DNA of 64,000 nt from Fusarium oxysporum f. sp. lycopersici 4287 (taxonomy: Eukaryota; Ascomycota; Sordariomycetes; Hypocreales; Nectriaceae), in the NCBI RefSeq assembly GCF_000149955.1, contig NC_030988.1:3915351-3979350 (forward strand). The letters run 5' to 3'. Position numbers and translations under genes: made by a program. A model generated the notes under the pieces. It was not told the origin of the DNA and searched no databases. It was given only the letters and a program-made list of their open reading frames with translations. Shown piece after piece: positions 33,884-44,204 of this stretch; the stretch's first letter is position 1, and every line of letters starts with the position of its first letter.

Positions 33884-36800
33884 TCACTCTGTATCAGATG
33901 AGATCTGTATATCATCTTGATCAATATCCTCTCCTGAAACGTATTCTGGATCAATCCGCGATGAGATATCAACCAGACCTAATTGTTTCACGAAATGAAA
34001 ATGCTTTTCTGCTGAAAGGGGTTTTGTGAAGCCATCTGCAGGCATGTCTGTTGTAGAAACCCATTGAACTGTAATTTTGCCGTCTTTATGGATCTGTCTT
34101 AGCCAAAAGTTGTGGATATCGATATGTTTTAACTTTGATGTTAGTTGTGGTCGCTCTTTCTGGACCAGTCCTACTGTTTGTTGATTGTCACAGAGGATGC
34201 GTGGTTGGTGTTGTGGATCGAACTGTATCTGTTCGAACAGTCGGTATAGAGCTATAGTCTCTCTCGCTGTGTGAGACAGCGATAACAGTTCCGCTTCAGT
34301 CGTTGACGTGGTTACAGTCTTCTGCTTCGAAGACTGCCACATGATCGCCCCGCTAAACAACTTCATGAGATAGCCCTGGGTGGATTTTCGAGTCTCTGGA
34401 TCATCCGCGAACGATGCGTCGCTTGACTGCTGTAGTACTTCATCATCGCCTGGCTCTACCTCTGTAGCATTATCTACAGAGCCTGAGAACTCGATGGCAT
34501 AGTACTGTGTGGTCTGGAGATATGAGAGAACTCGGTTTGCATACCGCAGGTGTTCAGGTGAAGGGTTCATTGTGTGCTGGCTTAACTGGCTAGCTGCATA
34601 AGAGATATCTGGTCTTGATACTACTGCTGCGTACAGAATCGATCCTACCTTTTCTTGCATCTCTGTGATCTGTTGTATAGTGGCTTGTCCTTCGAAAGAT
34701 TGGGGACGATAGGATGAAGTGAGAGGCGTTGCCGTTCTCATTGACTGATCGATCCCGAACTTGACACCGAGTTTGTTGATATATCCATCTTGGCAGATCC
34801 AAAGCTTCTTAGCATTGAGGTCTCGGAGGATTCTGATGTTGAGGAAGGAGATTGCTTCGCCCAAATCTTTGATCTCGTATTTGCTGTGTACTGCTGCTTT
34901 GAAATTGTTGACTTGTTGAAGGCATTCAGGTTGCGCGATGATGAGAAGATCATCTACGTATAGAAAGAGAATGAGTTGAGTCTCATTATTAATGAGGATA
35001 CAGGGTTCATCTGGGCAATGTTGAAATCCCAGATCTTTAAGAAACGATGCAAGCTCATTGAACCAGAGCTTTGGTGACTTACGCAGACCGTAGAGCGCTT
35101 TGAGCAGTCTCCAGACCTTTCCTGATTGACCATATCCCGGTGGGCATGTGGTGTAGATCTCCTCGTCCATTTCAGCGTTAACGAAGGCGTTCTTGAAGTC
35201 AACTTGGTGACATATCAGCCCAAACGCACAGACGAGAGCCATCAGAATCCGGAAGCTTCGATAAGCACCGGTTGCTGCGTAGATGTCTTCACCAGAGTGG
35301 TGTTGGAGATCACCTCTGACACAGATGCGAGCTTTGTGACGAATGAGGTAACCTGCATCGTCCAGTTTGTAGGTAAAGACCCATTTGAGTGGTAGAACTT
35401 GTTTGCCTTCAGGGTAATCGACTAGCTCGAATGTCCCTTTCTCCTTGAGTGACTTGATCTCGGCGTCTGAGGCTCGTTTGAAGCCTTGTCTCTCAGGATG
35501 CCATTTCAATTGATGCCAAAAGTCAGGAGGTGGAGGCAAGTCCTTTCGTTGGGTTCGTATTGAACGTGCTGATGCGAAAGCGTGGGCGAGTTGCTGTCCC
35601 AGCTTAGCGCGTTCCAATCGTAGAGCATGAGCGTGTCTTCGCGCTTGCTTATGGATTTGTTGCCGAGTAAGGCGTGGTTTGAATGTTTCGATTGCATCTT
35701 GTCCTTTCTGTGACAATTTGATAATCCTTCCAGAAGTTGTTCTGAGATTCTGGAGCACTGAAGCGTCCGTTATCTTTTTCTTTCTGGGTGATCCTAGTTG
35801 TATTGTTGTCTGAGGACGTGGTGATGCTTGGTGGAAAATTACTGGACTCGTGGGCCGCGGCAATGTTGGCGGTTCATCTACGGGTGGTGCAACCTGTATC
35901 TCTCCTGCTATTGATCGTTCAGGTGAGATTTGTGGTGTAAGAAGCAATCCTGGTCGGGATAGTTCTGCTTCCGGTTGTATCGAAACAGGAACCGAAGTTG
36001 CTGTATTCTCCATGATAGACAATGGCTCGATATCCTCTTCTTCGAGATCAACTTCATTGATCGTGATCGCGAGAGTCTGTCCCGATTCGGGAAGAGTTGT
36101 GGCAAGCTGTGGATCGTACATGACTTTCTCATCAACTTGAACATCCCGAGATACAATTACACGATCAAGGTGTGGAACCCAAACTTTATAGATATTGGTT
36201 GCGTCCAACCCGACAAGCCATCCCATGACTGCATTTTCTTGTAACTTCGCTTTGGCTGGTCGGGCCTTCTTGTTCTTGATTAAGACGTAGGCAAGCGAAC
36301 CAATGATTTTGAGATTAGAGAGGTTGGGCTTTCGGCCATGAACCATTTCAAATGGAGTTTGCCATTGTTTTCGTTGAACTGGGATGCGATTGAGGAGGCG
36401 AGTAGCATGAGCAACGATGTAGGGCCAGAGTTTCTGAGGTAGATTTCCCTGTATTCGAAGCTTGCGAGCGATAGCTATGATCACCCCCCCAGAACGTTCG
36501 GCAAGACCGTTCTGATCTGGCGTATCTGGTGGAGATGAGTTGAATGTAATTCCATTCATTGCAATGAAATACTTCCATCTCTTTCCCAGACCCTTTTCGC
36601 CATCCGATTGGATGTATCGCGTAGTGAAACCCCAGTTGTCATTTGTAATGGCTAGAAACTCTTGTGTTATAGAAAGAAGTTCATCTTGATTCTTGTTTGG
36701 GAGGTTAAAGGTGATATGGTAAGCTGAGTAGTCGCAATAGAAATGAGCGACCCAGGAGTCAGCGTTGAATGCTTCCTCCATGTCGATAAGATCAAGGTGT

Positions 36801-38257
36801 ATCTTCTCGAAGGGGTAAGATCCTCTCCACGGTGGTATGCGGGAGATTTGTTGATACGCTTGTCCGAGTTGACATTCAGGACAGAGTTCCGACTTTCGTT
36901 CGAAGTTGCGAGTCCCGAGTGCGACTCCCTCGACTGCTTGAGGCATGTGTTCAAGAGCCTCCTTTCGAATATGGCCTAGCCTTGCATGCCAGGTATCCAT
37001 AGAAGCTGTCGCAACTTGAGGCGTTCTCGATTTAGTAGCCATTGCAAAGGATTGCGCTGCCTCTTTATGAGATTGAGCCCTGAATATAATGTCCTTGATG
37101 TGGGATTCGGCGACTCGAAAAGCACCATGTTTAGTTACTTTAAAGGCATTTGATCCATCTGAATATTCCATCCAACAAGTCCTCGTATTGAAATAAAGTC
37201 CTTGTTGTTCGAGAGAGTGCGTATTGATGAGGTTCCAATGGAATCCAGGGACATAAGCAACGTTCTCGAGTTGAATTAGACCTGCGCCTGTTGGAGTGTC
37301 GACATGGACCGTGACATTTCCTATGCCTGTGAGGTGCGTGCCTGAGTTGCCAAACTCTATGGTTTCATCATCGAGTGGTGTGTAATTAGTGAAGCGAGAC
37401 AGGTCATTGCAGACATGTGTATCCGCACAATTGTCAAGTCGGAAACAATCACCGTACTCGTCTTTTGCGGTTGTGCCAAACGCAAACCTTGACGTAACAA
37501 ATGCGGCTCTTGATTTGGATAGAAATTTATCTGTGCTTGAAGTCTCGTCCTCTGCTAGATGCTTGGGTTGATTCTTTGTAATATCTGACGGCCAGAACTT
37601 AGGCAAGTCAATATTGCTTCTCTTGAGGTTCCTTTCGATGTTTTCTTTAAGGCGTTTGCTTCCCTTGACTGTAGTGATGATTTTCGACTGTATTTGAACG
37701 ATTGGTGTCCATCCCTCTGGCGCACCCGAAGGATTAAGATAATAACACTCAGTGTACTTGTGGGACATGCCGCAGACGCAATTTCGGAAACCCATGTTCG
37801 AGGATGGATGCCCCGTCCGCTGTCTTTTCTGTTGCGGCTGATCCTCTTCGTTCTGCGAATCTGAATCATTGCTATGCTTTCTTCCTTGAAGAGTGGCGTG
37901 GGCTGCTCGTCCTCTAATAGCTTTTTCCTTTGGTGGTGCCATTGTCCTGAACTGCTTAATACAGAATCCGATAGTAATCTTCTTCTCGGAGAGGGTTGGA
38001 CTGAGTTTGCGGAAGGTCTTGAGTGCTCTATTTACTGTATTCTGAGCTTTCTGAACAATGGTGACATCGTCATCTTCACCGTTTTCTTCCTCTTCAGAAT
38101 CAGTCAAACTTGCGACAGTGGCGGAACCGCTACTGGCATGGTCGGGATTAATCTCGTTGAGCGCAGTGAGAAACGCATTTGAGATCTTCTCCATGGTTTT
38201 TGCAGCCTCCTTGACGAGGTTTTTCTCGCTTTCAACCTGAGCTTCCTTGGACTTCAT
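33884..38257 (-). CDS. Copia pol polyprotein
   Basis: 1457-residue open frame. In order: a knuckle-like CVCGMSHKYTEC, an aspartic protease region (LDNCADTHVCND), GAG-pre-integrase with the integrase zinc motif (WHARLGHIRKEAL, CPECQLGQ), integrase core (HLDLIDMEEA, YIQSDGEKG, DQNGLAERSGG), reverse transcriptase (RHKARICVRGDLQ, HQVDFKNAFVNAEM, FLYVDDLLI) and RNase H (SSDASFADDPETRKSTQGYL, TTEAELLSLS). No internal stop. The true start is probably in the gag part upstream; see the next entry. Confidence 0.93.
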   Translation of the reverse strand: MKSKEAQVESEKNLVKEAAKTMEKISNAFLTALNEINPDHASSGSATVASLTDSEEEENGEDDDVTIVQKAQNTVNRALKTFRKLSPTLSEKKITIGFCIKQFRTMAPPKEKAIRGRAAHATLQGRKHSNDSDSQNEEDQPQQKRQRTGHPSSNMGFRNCVCGMSHKYTECYYLNPSGAPEGWTPIVQIQSKIITTVKGSKRLKENIERNLKRSNIDLPKFWPSDITKNQPKHLAEDETSSTDKFLSKSRAAFVTSRFAFGTTAKDEYGDCFRLDNCADTHVCNDLSRFTNYTPLDDETIEFGNSGTHLTGIGNVTVHVDTPTGAGLIQLENVAYVPGFHWNLINTHSLEQQGLYFNTRTCWMEYSDGSNAFKVTKHGAFRVAESHIKDIIFRAQSHKEAAQSFAMATKSRTPQVATASMDTWHARLGHIRKEALEHMPQAVEGVALGTRNFERKSELCPECQLGQAYQQISRIPPWRGSYPFEKIHLDLIDMEEAFNADSWVAHFYCDYSAYHITFNLPNKNQDELLSITQEFLAITNDNWGFTTRYIQSDGEKGLGKRWKYFIAMNGITFNSSPPDTPDQNGLAERSGGVIIAIARKLRIQGNLPQKLWPYIVAHATRLLNRIPVQRKQWQTPFEMVHGRKPNLSNLKIIGSLAYVLIKNKKARPAKAKLQENAVMGWLVGLDATNIYKVWVPHLDRVIVSRDVQVDEKVMYDPQLATTLPESGQTLAITINEVDLEEEDIEPLSIMENTATSVPVSIQPEAELSRPGLLLTPQISPERSIAGEIQVAPPVDEPPTLPRPTSPVIFHQASPRPQTTIQLGSPRKKKITDASVLQNLRTTSGRIIKLSQKGQDAIETFKPRLTRQQIHKQARRHAHALRLERAKLGQQLAHAFASARSIRTQRKDLPPPPDFWHQLKWHPERQGFKRASDAEIKSLKEKGTFELVDYPEGKQVLPLKWVFTYKLDDAGYLIRHKARICVRGDLQHHSGEDIYAATGAYRSFRILMALVCAFGLICHQVDFKNAFVNAEMDEEIYTTCPPGYGQSGKVWRLLKALYGLRKSPKLWFNELASFLKDLGFQHCPDEPCILINNETQLILFLYVDDLLIIAQPECLQQVNNFKAAVHSKYEIKDLGEAISFLNIRILRDLNAKKLWICQDGYINKLGVKFGIDQSMRTATPLTSSYRPQSFEGQATIQQITEMQEKVGSILYAAVVSRPDISYAASQLSQHTMNPSPEHLRYANRVLSYLQTTQYYAIEFSGSVDNATEVEPGDDEVLQQSSDASFADDPETRKSTQGYLMKLFSGAIMWQSSKQKTVTTSTTEAELLSLSHTARETIALYRLFEQIQFDPQHQPRILCDNQQTVGLVQKERPQLTSKLKHIDIHNFWLRQIHKDGKITVQWVSTTDMPADGFTKPLSAEKHFHFVKQLGLVDISSRIDPEYVSGEDIDQDDIQISSDTE

Positions 38258-38334
38258 GTAGTTGTAGAACGGTGGGTTTACTTCGCGAGATGATTCAATG
38301 AATGCATCACAGATCTGCGACTCGCTGAGGTTCT

Positions 38335-38832
38335 CTATCTTGTAACGTTTAGCGTTGTTAACGAGAGCAGGCCAGCGGCTGAGCCATTTATCGAGACTGG
38401 TGTTGATAAGGCCCTTCTTAAGCTTTCAAACTCAGACCTAACATTCTGCTTCTGGTCTTTCGCAGTGGGTTGGATGCTATCAGCCAGCGCAATAAGTTTG
38501 CCGCGGACATCATGGATTCCGAGGTAGTGCTGCTTGAACTCCTGACACACTGTGAGGTCAATGCGATCAGAGACCTTGTCGTATTTCTTCCTTTCGCTAT
38601 CATAGATAGCCTGGAGGCTGTGATATTTCTGGATCGTGTCCTTGCTTGCTGAGTCCGATGGTTTGGTCGCAGTGAAGACTAAGTTTTCAATCCCTTCTGG
38701 ATCACAGTAGCTCCAGACGTCATTGCGCACAGCAAGATCCTCAATAGAGTTGATCCAGTTGGTCCAGTCCTCGCGGGAGTTAAGCAAGGTGAGATTGTGA
38801 TCTTTGATCGACATTTTGTGACATTTAGTCAA
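38335..38832 (-). CDS. Copia gag N-terminus
   Basis: 165 aa (DHNLTLLNSREDWTNWINSI...), typical Copia gag start with the W-x2-W region. It ends LTTLNVTR in an overlapping frame; in the next frame the DNA reads LINTSLDKWLSRWPALVNNA and leads on to the pol frame. The switch, near AAAGCTTAAG around 38415-38430, is a one-base slip: either a mutation or a frameshift site. Confidence 0.8.
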   Translation of the reverse strand: MTKCHKMSIKDHNLTLLNSREDWTNWINSIEDLAVRNDVWSYCDPEGIENLVFTATKPSDSASKDTIQKYHSLQAIYDSERKKYDKVSDRIDLTVCQEFKQHYLGIHDVRGKLIALADSIQPTAKDQKQNVRSEFESLRRALSTPVSINGSAAGLLSLTTLNVTR

Positions 38833-39174
38833 GAAAAGGATAGCGTCCTTTTTGAATTGACTTCTGATTAATGTGTTAGCTTCTTGCTGATTAAAGAGAT
38901 CATGATTGTTAGATTTTAGGAGTCTTCTCTGTTAAAATCTTTTGCGGGTTTCAAGTTGCTGTTTCATATCGCTTCATCTGATACATCCGACTATGAACCG
39001 GAAACCAGCATTGCGTCAGTCGGCTCAACTTCGTGCCGATTCCCCTGAGGAGATTTTCAATTTGAGAGAAAGCTCTCATTACGACGAAGTTGATAGCAGA
39101 AGAAGCTGATGGCGATGGACTTGGCTTGCGGCAGAGAAGATGCTGATCATGATGGAGAGAGGCAATGAAAGAGT

Positions 39175-39189
39175 CTCCGGGCTCATAAC
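39175..39189 (-). other. Copia primer-binding site
   Basis: Immediately inside the 5' LTR the plus strand reads CTCCGGGCTCATAAC, which contains GGGCTCATAAC, the anticodon arm of eukaryotic initiator tRNA-Met. Drosophila copia is known to prime from a half-molecule of that tRNA at the same arm. Confidence 0.7.
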
Positions 39190-39342
39190 TGTCGCACTAA
39201 GCGTGCTTAAAGGTAGAGTGAATATGATGAGCAGCAGCAAAATGTGTTGATTGATGTCTTAAGTTGTCTCTTGTGCGGGGTATTCCATCCCGCAGAGTTA
39301 CTTAAAGCATACAGCTAGATTACTAATGCCTACCCTGCGACA
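39190..39342 (-). repeat. Copia 5' LTR
   Basis: Same 153 bases as 33717-33869; it would hold promoter and transcription start for the minus-strand RNA. Confidence 0.95.
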
Positions 39343-39347
39343 ATAGG

Positions 39348-39879
39348 AAAGACGGAGATGCTGATTCAGAGCGGGGGTAAACTTGCATGACGGGAGGTAC
39401 AAGGATGTGGGCTCCCATTGGCTAACTGCTGACGGAGTTAGGGTCCGTGGTCTAATTCGTCGGACGTCTAGCAGTTATGCCCCACCTCGTTTGGCAACCG
39501 ACCAACTCCTTTAGGTGGGAAATAAAAGGGCGCTAGCATGATATTGAGCAACTGACGAACTCCAGTTCACCCGCGACAAGTGGTACGATACATCTAAAAA
39601 CTCGTAAATATGTAAAACCAGCCCCAGATTTTGGTTATAGATTTTGTTACTTAATAAAGTATAGTAAACGCGATGATAGCTGGTATTTGACTGGAGACTC
39701 TGCTTTTGATGTTCTTTAGTTGACAGGGATGGCCTGCACAAAATCCCCAATCAGAGCTTCACATGAACTGCTGTAGAGAAGCATACCGGCGTAGGTTAGT
39801 TATAATATATCCAGAAGTGAATAAAAATCGCAGAAAGCCAGGATGTTATCTATTTAGATGCTCAGATATATACAGGTAA
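39348..39879. other. spacer, no gene seen
   Basis: Host sequence that was joined to 33711 before Copia inserted. No coding region is supported. Confidence 0.4.
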
Positions 39880-40317
39880 CGTGGTTGATAAGCGAGTGAG
39901 TCAGACAAGCGAGTGAGTCAGCGCACTGTATAGCTAAAAATAGCCTACCCTATAGTGCCTAGCTACCTTAAATAAAATAGCTAAGAATCTAAAAAAACTG
40001 TTTTTACATAATATGTAGCTATTTATTTATAGAAATATTTTTTTTTAAATTTTTAGCTATTTTATTTTATATAGAAAAGCTTATTTACACAGTGTAAGTA
40101 GTGTAAATAAGGCTTTTTTCATTTTACTTATATAATAAATTAAATACAATTCTTTAATTTAGAAAGAAGCTGTTTTAAATAGTTAAATATATAATATCTT
40201 AATTCTAGCTATTTTAGGGTTAGCTTGAATTTTATATAGGCTTTTTAAAAGTAGCTTTTAAGGTATAGGTTAAGCTGACTCACTTGCTTGTCTGACTCAC
40301 TCGCTTATCAACCACGT
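39880..40317. mobile_element. pogo-derived MITE 3
   Basis: 438 bp with TA at 39878-39879 and 40318-40319. Ends ACGTGGTTGATAAGCGAGTG with the word AAGCGAGTGAGTCA doubled; one repeat at the right end has A for G. The AT-rich interior matches MITEs 1 and 2 in inverted orientation (CACTGTATAG, CCTACCCTATAG on the left). Confidence 0.88.
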
Positions 40318-40319
40318 TA

Positions 40320-40758
40320 TTTTCATATTAATTATAGCATGCGAATTGACCGCATTGCAGTATAAACCTGGATTTACGTGTTTCATCAGCCCGTCTCCAG
40401 CAGGAGGGGGAGCTGTATGTATTCGAGGTCCTCGAATGGGCCATTACCTCGAGTATCCTTGATAAGGATCTTGTCGAAGCCCCTCGGCTTGATTGTTGAG
40501 CTCTCTTCCTCTGCTGTTGGTCGACAGCGCTGCGGCGTGAGCGCATATTGACGTCACTTCCTGCAACACCGCCCCGCTCCATTACGCTGAGAGGCTGTCG
40601 GTGTTGATGTGGGGTATCATATTCGCCAATCACCAATCACGCAAATAAAGATGGCGAATCCCTGCTCGTTATTACAGTATTGAGTTGATTCACTTCTATA
40701 AAATTGTTGCATTTTTACCTAGTCCCCTACTGCTCTCAATGGTGTTACGCACTCTCAA
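40320..40758. other. upstream region of Zn2Cys6 gene
   Basis: No gene seen; presumed promoter. No specific site is supported. Confidence 0.4.
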
Positions 40759-43185
40759 ATGTCCTCCTCCCCTCCACTACAATCTCTCGCCAACAACGGA
40801 ATACTTTCGAGTGTCCCCGGATTTCGTAGACTTGTACCACTTCCAGTTTCGACTTCTGAGAGCACCAGCTCTGGCTCCGACCAGGGACCATCTCTACTAT
40901 CCCATCTCCGTCCTCGAGCCAACCTGACAAAGATCGCCTGTGAATCGTGTCGGAAACGAAAGGTCAAGGCACGTGCAGAGTTTCACATTTTCATGTTTCT
41001 TCTAGATAGAAATCTGACAAGTTCGGCCCCGCTAACTCGCCATCTCTCCCACGCAGTGCTGTGGCGAACGTCCGAAATGCAGGGGTTGCATCAACAGGGG
41101 TGTCCAATGCCATTACCAGGCTGCAAGCTGGGACCTAAAGCGGAAGTACGATGAGATACGAGAAAAATCCAATATCTATGAACAACTCTGCTACCTCTTG
41201 ACGTATCTGCCGGAGCGAGAGGTCCAGGGCATCCTCCGCAGACTTCGCGAGGGCGCCGATGTTGCCACAACCATGCGGCAGGTGAAAGACGGCGACCTTC
41301 CGCTACAACCAGCATGGGCACCAGGGACACGCCTTCATTATGAGTTTCCTTATTCCACTTCCATGCCTGCTGCTCTATTATCACCGGACAACCCGTATCT
41401 CGGCTCCACAGTATTCGAAATTACGTCTCACGCTCTGCCGCAGTCAGCAGAGCAAACGGAGGCTTGGGCAAGCCAGCCTGAGACCATCTACATGACGCCG
41501 TATAACATAGCAGAACTGATGGACCCTTACATACCGAACATCCAAATTTCCAGGTGGACATCAGTTGAGACAGACGATGAGTTGCTGCGAGCACTCTTGC
41601 GAGCATACTTTCTCTATGACTATGCAAATTACACTTGTTTTCAGAAAGACATCTTCCTCCAGGCCATGAGAGACAGCGATACTCGATTTTGTTCTCCCTT
41701 ACTTGTCAACGCTGTCCTAGCTGAGGCATGCGTAGGTCACAAGAACGCAATAACACGTAGATTTGCTAATCCGTTACTCAGCATAGTTATCGTAAAGCCA
41801 CTCACCGTGCCCAGTACTGGAGACCAGAAACTCTGGGCTACAGGTTCCTCGCAGAGGCGAAACGACTCTGGGCGCTAGAGAGCGGTAAGTGCAAGCTCAC
41901 TACTCTACACGCCGCAATGGTGTTGCATGTCATCTATACCATGAATGGGATGGATCAGGTCGGCATATCTTATCTGCTTCAGTCGGTTCAATTGGCGCAG
42001 AGCCTGAAGCTTTTTGCACCGGAGCAAACGGAAGGGAGAACGAAGACTGCCCGTGTATTTACTGCTTGGGCCCTGTATCGCTGGCAATCGTGGGTCTTCT
42101 TACTCTATGTTCTACACAATCTGGGAAAGGCTGATGAATAGGCGATAGATTGCAGGCCTTCCACAATATGAGGGCTTCCCTGATCAGAGGACCTCCAGCG
42201 ACGCCTATGCCAGACCTAGACGAGGAACCGTCGTGGTATGGGGAACTCTGGTTAAGATACCCGCCCAGTTCGACACTGGTACCAATGCACTTTGGATATG
42301 TCTATCGAGCTCAAACGGAACTACGCCGTATTTCAAATGGCATTACCTGTATTATGTTTACGGGCCAAAAAACAGCTCGGAGTTTGCCATCAAGCGAACT
42401 TGATCGTTTACAAAAGGTACTCGACGACTGGTACATTGCTCTCCCAGAACCCATCAAGTCGCACAAGGCAGTGCTACCGTGCCAGCTCATAATGCAGTAA
42501 GTTCCAAAACAGCAATAAGACTATATTGCGCGGGCCTCGAGGTTGACATATAGGCAGCATGGAGTACTGCGTCCTGCTCTTTAAAGTCGCTCAAATGGTG
42601 CAAGAAGGGATGAAGCCGCCACGCCTATCGACAGGTGTTAAAGCACTTAATAATAACACTCAACATTCTAGAGCTGTTGCATACGCTTTAAGATGCCTCG
42701 AAACTGTACTTCGTCTCTACTACCTACGCCACAGCTTCGAGCACGGCGACACATACCTGACCTATTTCCTCTCCATCCTAGCAAATACGACCATCGAGAA
42801 CATGAATAGGGACTCAGTATCCCCGGATGATACGGAAACTCTTAAAATCCTACGTGCAACGCTTCTCCTCGCTGTTAAAGGCCTCTACGACCAAGGCCAG
42901 CACGTATACGTCTCGTCCGCCATGTGCCGGCTGATAAGGGACCGCATGACGAAGGAAGACATGGACGCGCTGAGGCGACACACGACGTGGAAGGACGATC
43001 AACCGCTGGTCCCACAATATGTTAGATCGACGTTTCCGGTGACAATTGTGATGCTGGAAGAGGATTGGCAGATGGAGACAGTGGAGAATCTGGCCAAGAA
43101 GTATGATCAGTTGGCACTCGAGGCGAATGAGGGTGAAAGTAGTATGGTCATCACGCCGGATGGGAAGTCTGAACAGACTGGATGA
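40759..43185 (+). CDS. Zn2Cys6 transcription factor, intact
   Basis: Five exons (40759-40968, 41057-41731, 41782-42089, 42149-42496, 42558-43185) total 2169 bases in a continuous frame, 722 aa. The zinc cluster spans intron 1: IACESCRKRKVK, then CCGERPKCRGCINRGVQCHY, with all six Cys. A short coiled linker follows (RKYDEIREKSNIYEQLCYLL), then the fungal middle homology region (VLAEAC, RFLAEAKRLWALESGKCKLT, VIYTMNGMDQVG, FTAWALYRWQSLQAFH). This arrangement resembles nitrate-regulator-like (NirA/NIT4-type) family members; the regulated genes are unknown. Intron 1 (88 bp) has a GC donor (AAG/GCACGT), the only start that keeps the frame; the others are GT-AG, 50-61 bp. Confidence 0.85.
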
Positions 43186-43234
43186 AAGCTATTAATCGAC
43201 GGACTTGTCTTCCCAGTCAATAAACGCCCATCTG

Positions 43235-43334
43235 NNNNNNNNNNNNNNNNNNNNNNNNNNNNNNNNNNNNNNNNNNNNNNNNNNNNNNNNNNNNNNNNNN
43301 NNNNNNNNNNNNNNNNNNNNNNNNNNNNNNNNNN
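43235..43334. other. assembly gap, 100 N
   Basis: Default-length gap between the intact zinc-cluster gene and the decayed third paralogue. Confidence 0.95.
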
Positions 43335-43479
43335 CGTTCCAGCCACGTAGTCTTTATTAGATATCGCCCCTCTGGACCGGACCTCTCTTGAACAACACGA
43401 TCTCGCCTCAGGGGGCAACACTACTTCACTCGGCGGAGCAAAATCAAATCAGGGTCACTTATGATATCTTTCTCGTCAT

Positions 43480-43830
43480 GTGGAAAGCCTTAGCACGCCT
43501 GCAATCCCATCCAGGCTGCTTATGTCAAGTAAATACCGGCCACTGGTTCCTAATACTATACCAGAATCGAGTTTGACGGAGTATATCTCTTGCTCCCAGT
43601 CTCAGTCTTCGCTTTCAGGCCACATCAAGATCCCCCGAGCGGGAACTCGTACGGCCTGCGAATCGTATCGAAAGAAGAAGATGCGAGTAAGACCTCCCTG
43701 AATGCGGTTATTGATTTTATATAAGAATTATGTAGCCTAAGATAAGTGCAGTGCAATGGCGGCAAGCTTATATAAGCGCTGTATTAAAACTACTATAGAT
43801 TGCATCTACTGTACCGATAAGTAGGGAAAG
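43480..43830 (+). pseudogene. Zn2Cys6 paralogue 3, decayed
   Basis: First exon to 43686 reads GTRTACESYRKKKMR: the second cluster Cys is Tyr. A 65-bp GT-AG intron (43687-43751) sits at the same codon position as in the two relatives. The second exon starts TGC AAT GGC GGC AAG (CNGGK) and then needs two extra bases to continue KRCIKTTIDCIYCTDK; a stop follows. Nothing of the middle homology region remains. Confidence 0.75.
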
Positions 43831-44204
43831 GGCATACTAGCCCTGGAAGGGCGCAATAGCGAGTTGATGACCGAGTTAGAATAGCTATGTAATTTACCTA
43901 TTGAGACGTCGTAACATAGACCTACGCTAGTAGCACACACGCCAACTGAAGTCCCCAATTGGACACTCCATTTCTTTACGTACAGTAGGTGAAAGGGCGA
44001 CTCGTGCTGCCTTGGAGCTTCTGAAGCTGGTTGCCAATCAATCCAATCCAGTCCAATCCTTCGAGAAACCCAAATTCAGTCCCGCCAGTCCAATCCATAT
44101 TGCCTCCAATCCAATCAGATCACTGACTGAGAAGCAATAACCAAACTCATAATCATTGAACAAGGGGCCAGTGTAAAGACAAGGCAGGACCAGCTGCTAA
44201 AGTA
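43831..44204. other. spacer, no gene seen
   Basis: Contains a run of diverged CCAATC/CAATCC repeats at 44030-44115, function unknown. Confidence 0.45.

Larger units (their letters stand above)
33717..39342 (-). mobile_element. full-length Copia LTR retrotransposon
   Basis: 5626 bp with 153-bp LTRs that read identical base for base, flanked by the 5-bp duplication ATAGG (33712-33716 and 39343-39347). Transcribed on the minus strand, so the 5' LTR is at 39190-39342. The Copia domain order (integrase before reverse transcriptase) is clear. Identical LTRs imply very recent insertion. Confidence 0.95.

Noticed and set aside
35126..38240. Plus-strand frames opposite Copia pol
   Set aside because: Antisense shadows of a clearly coding, conserved polyprotein.
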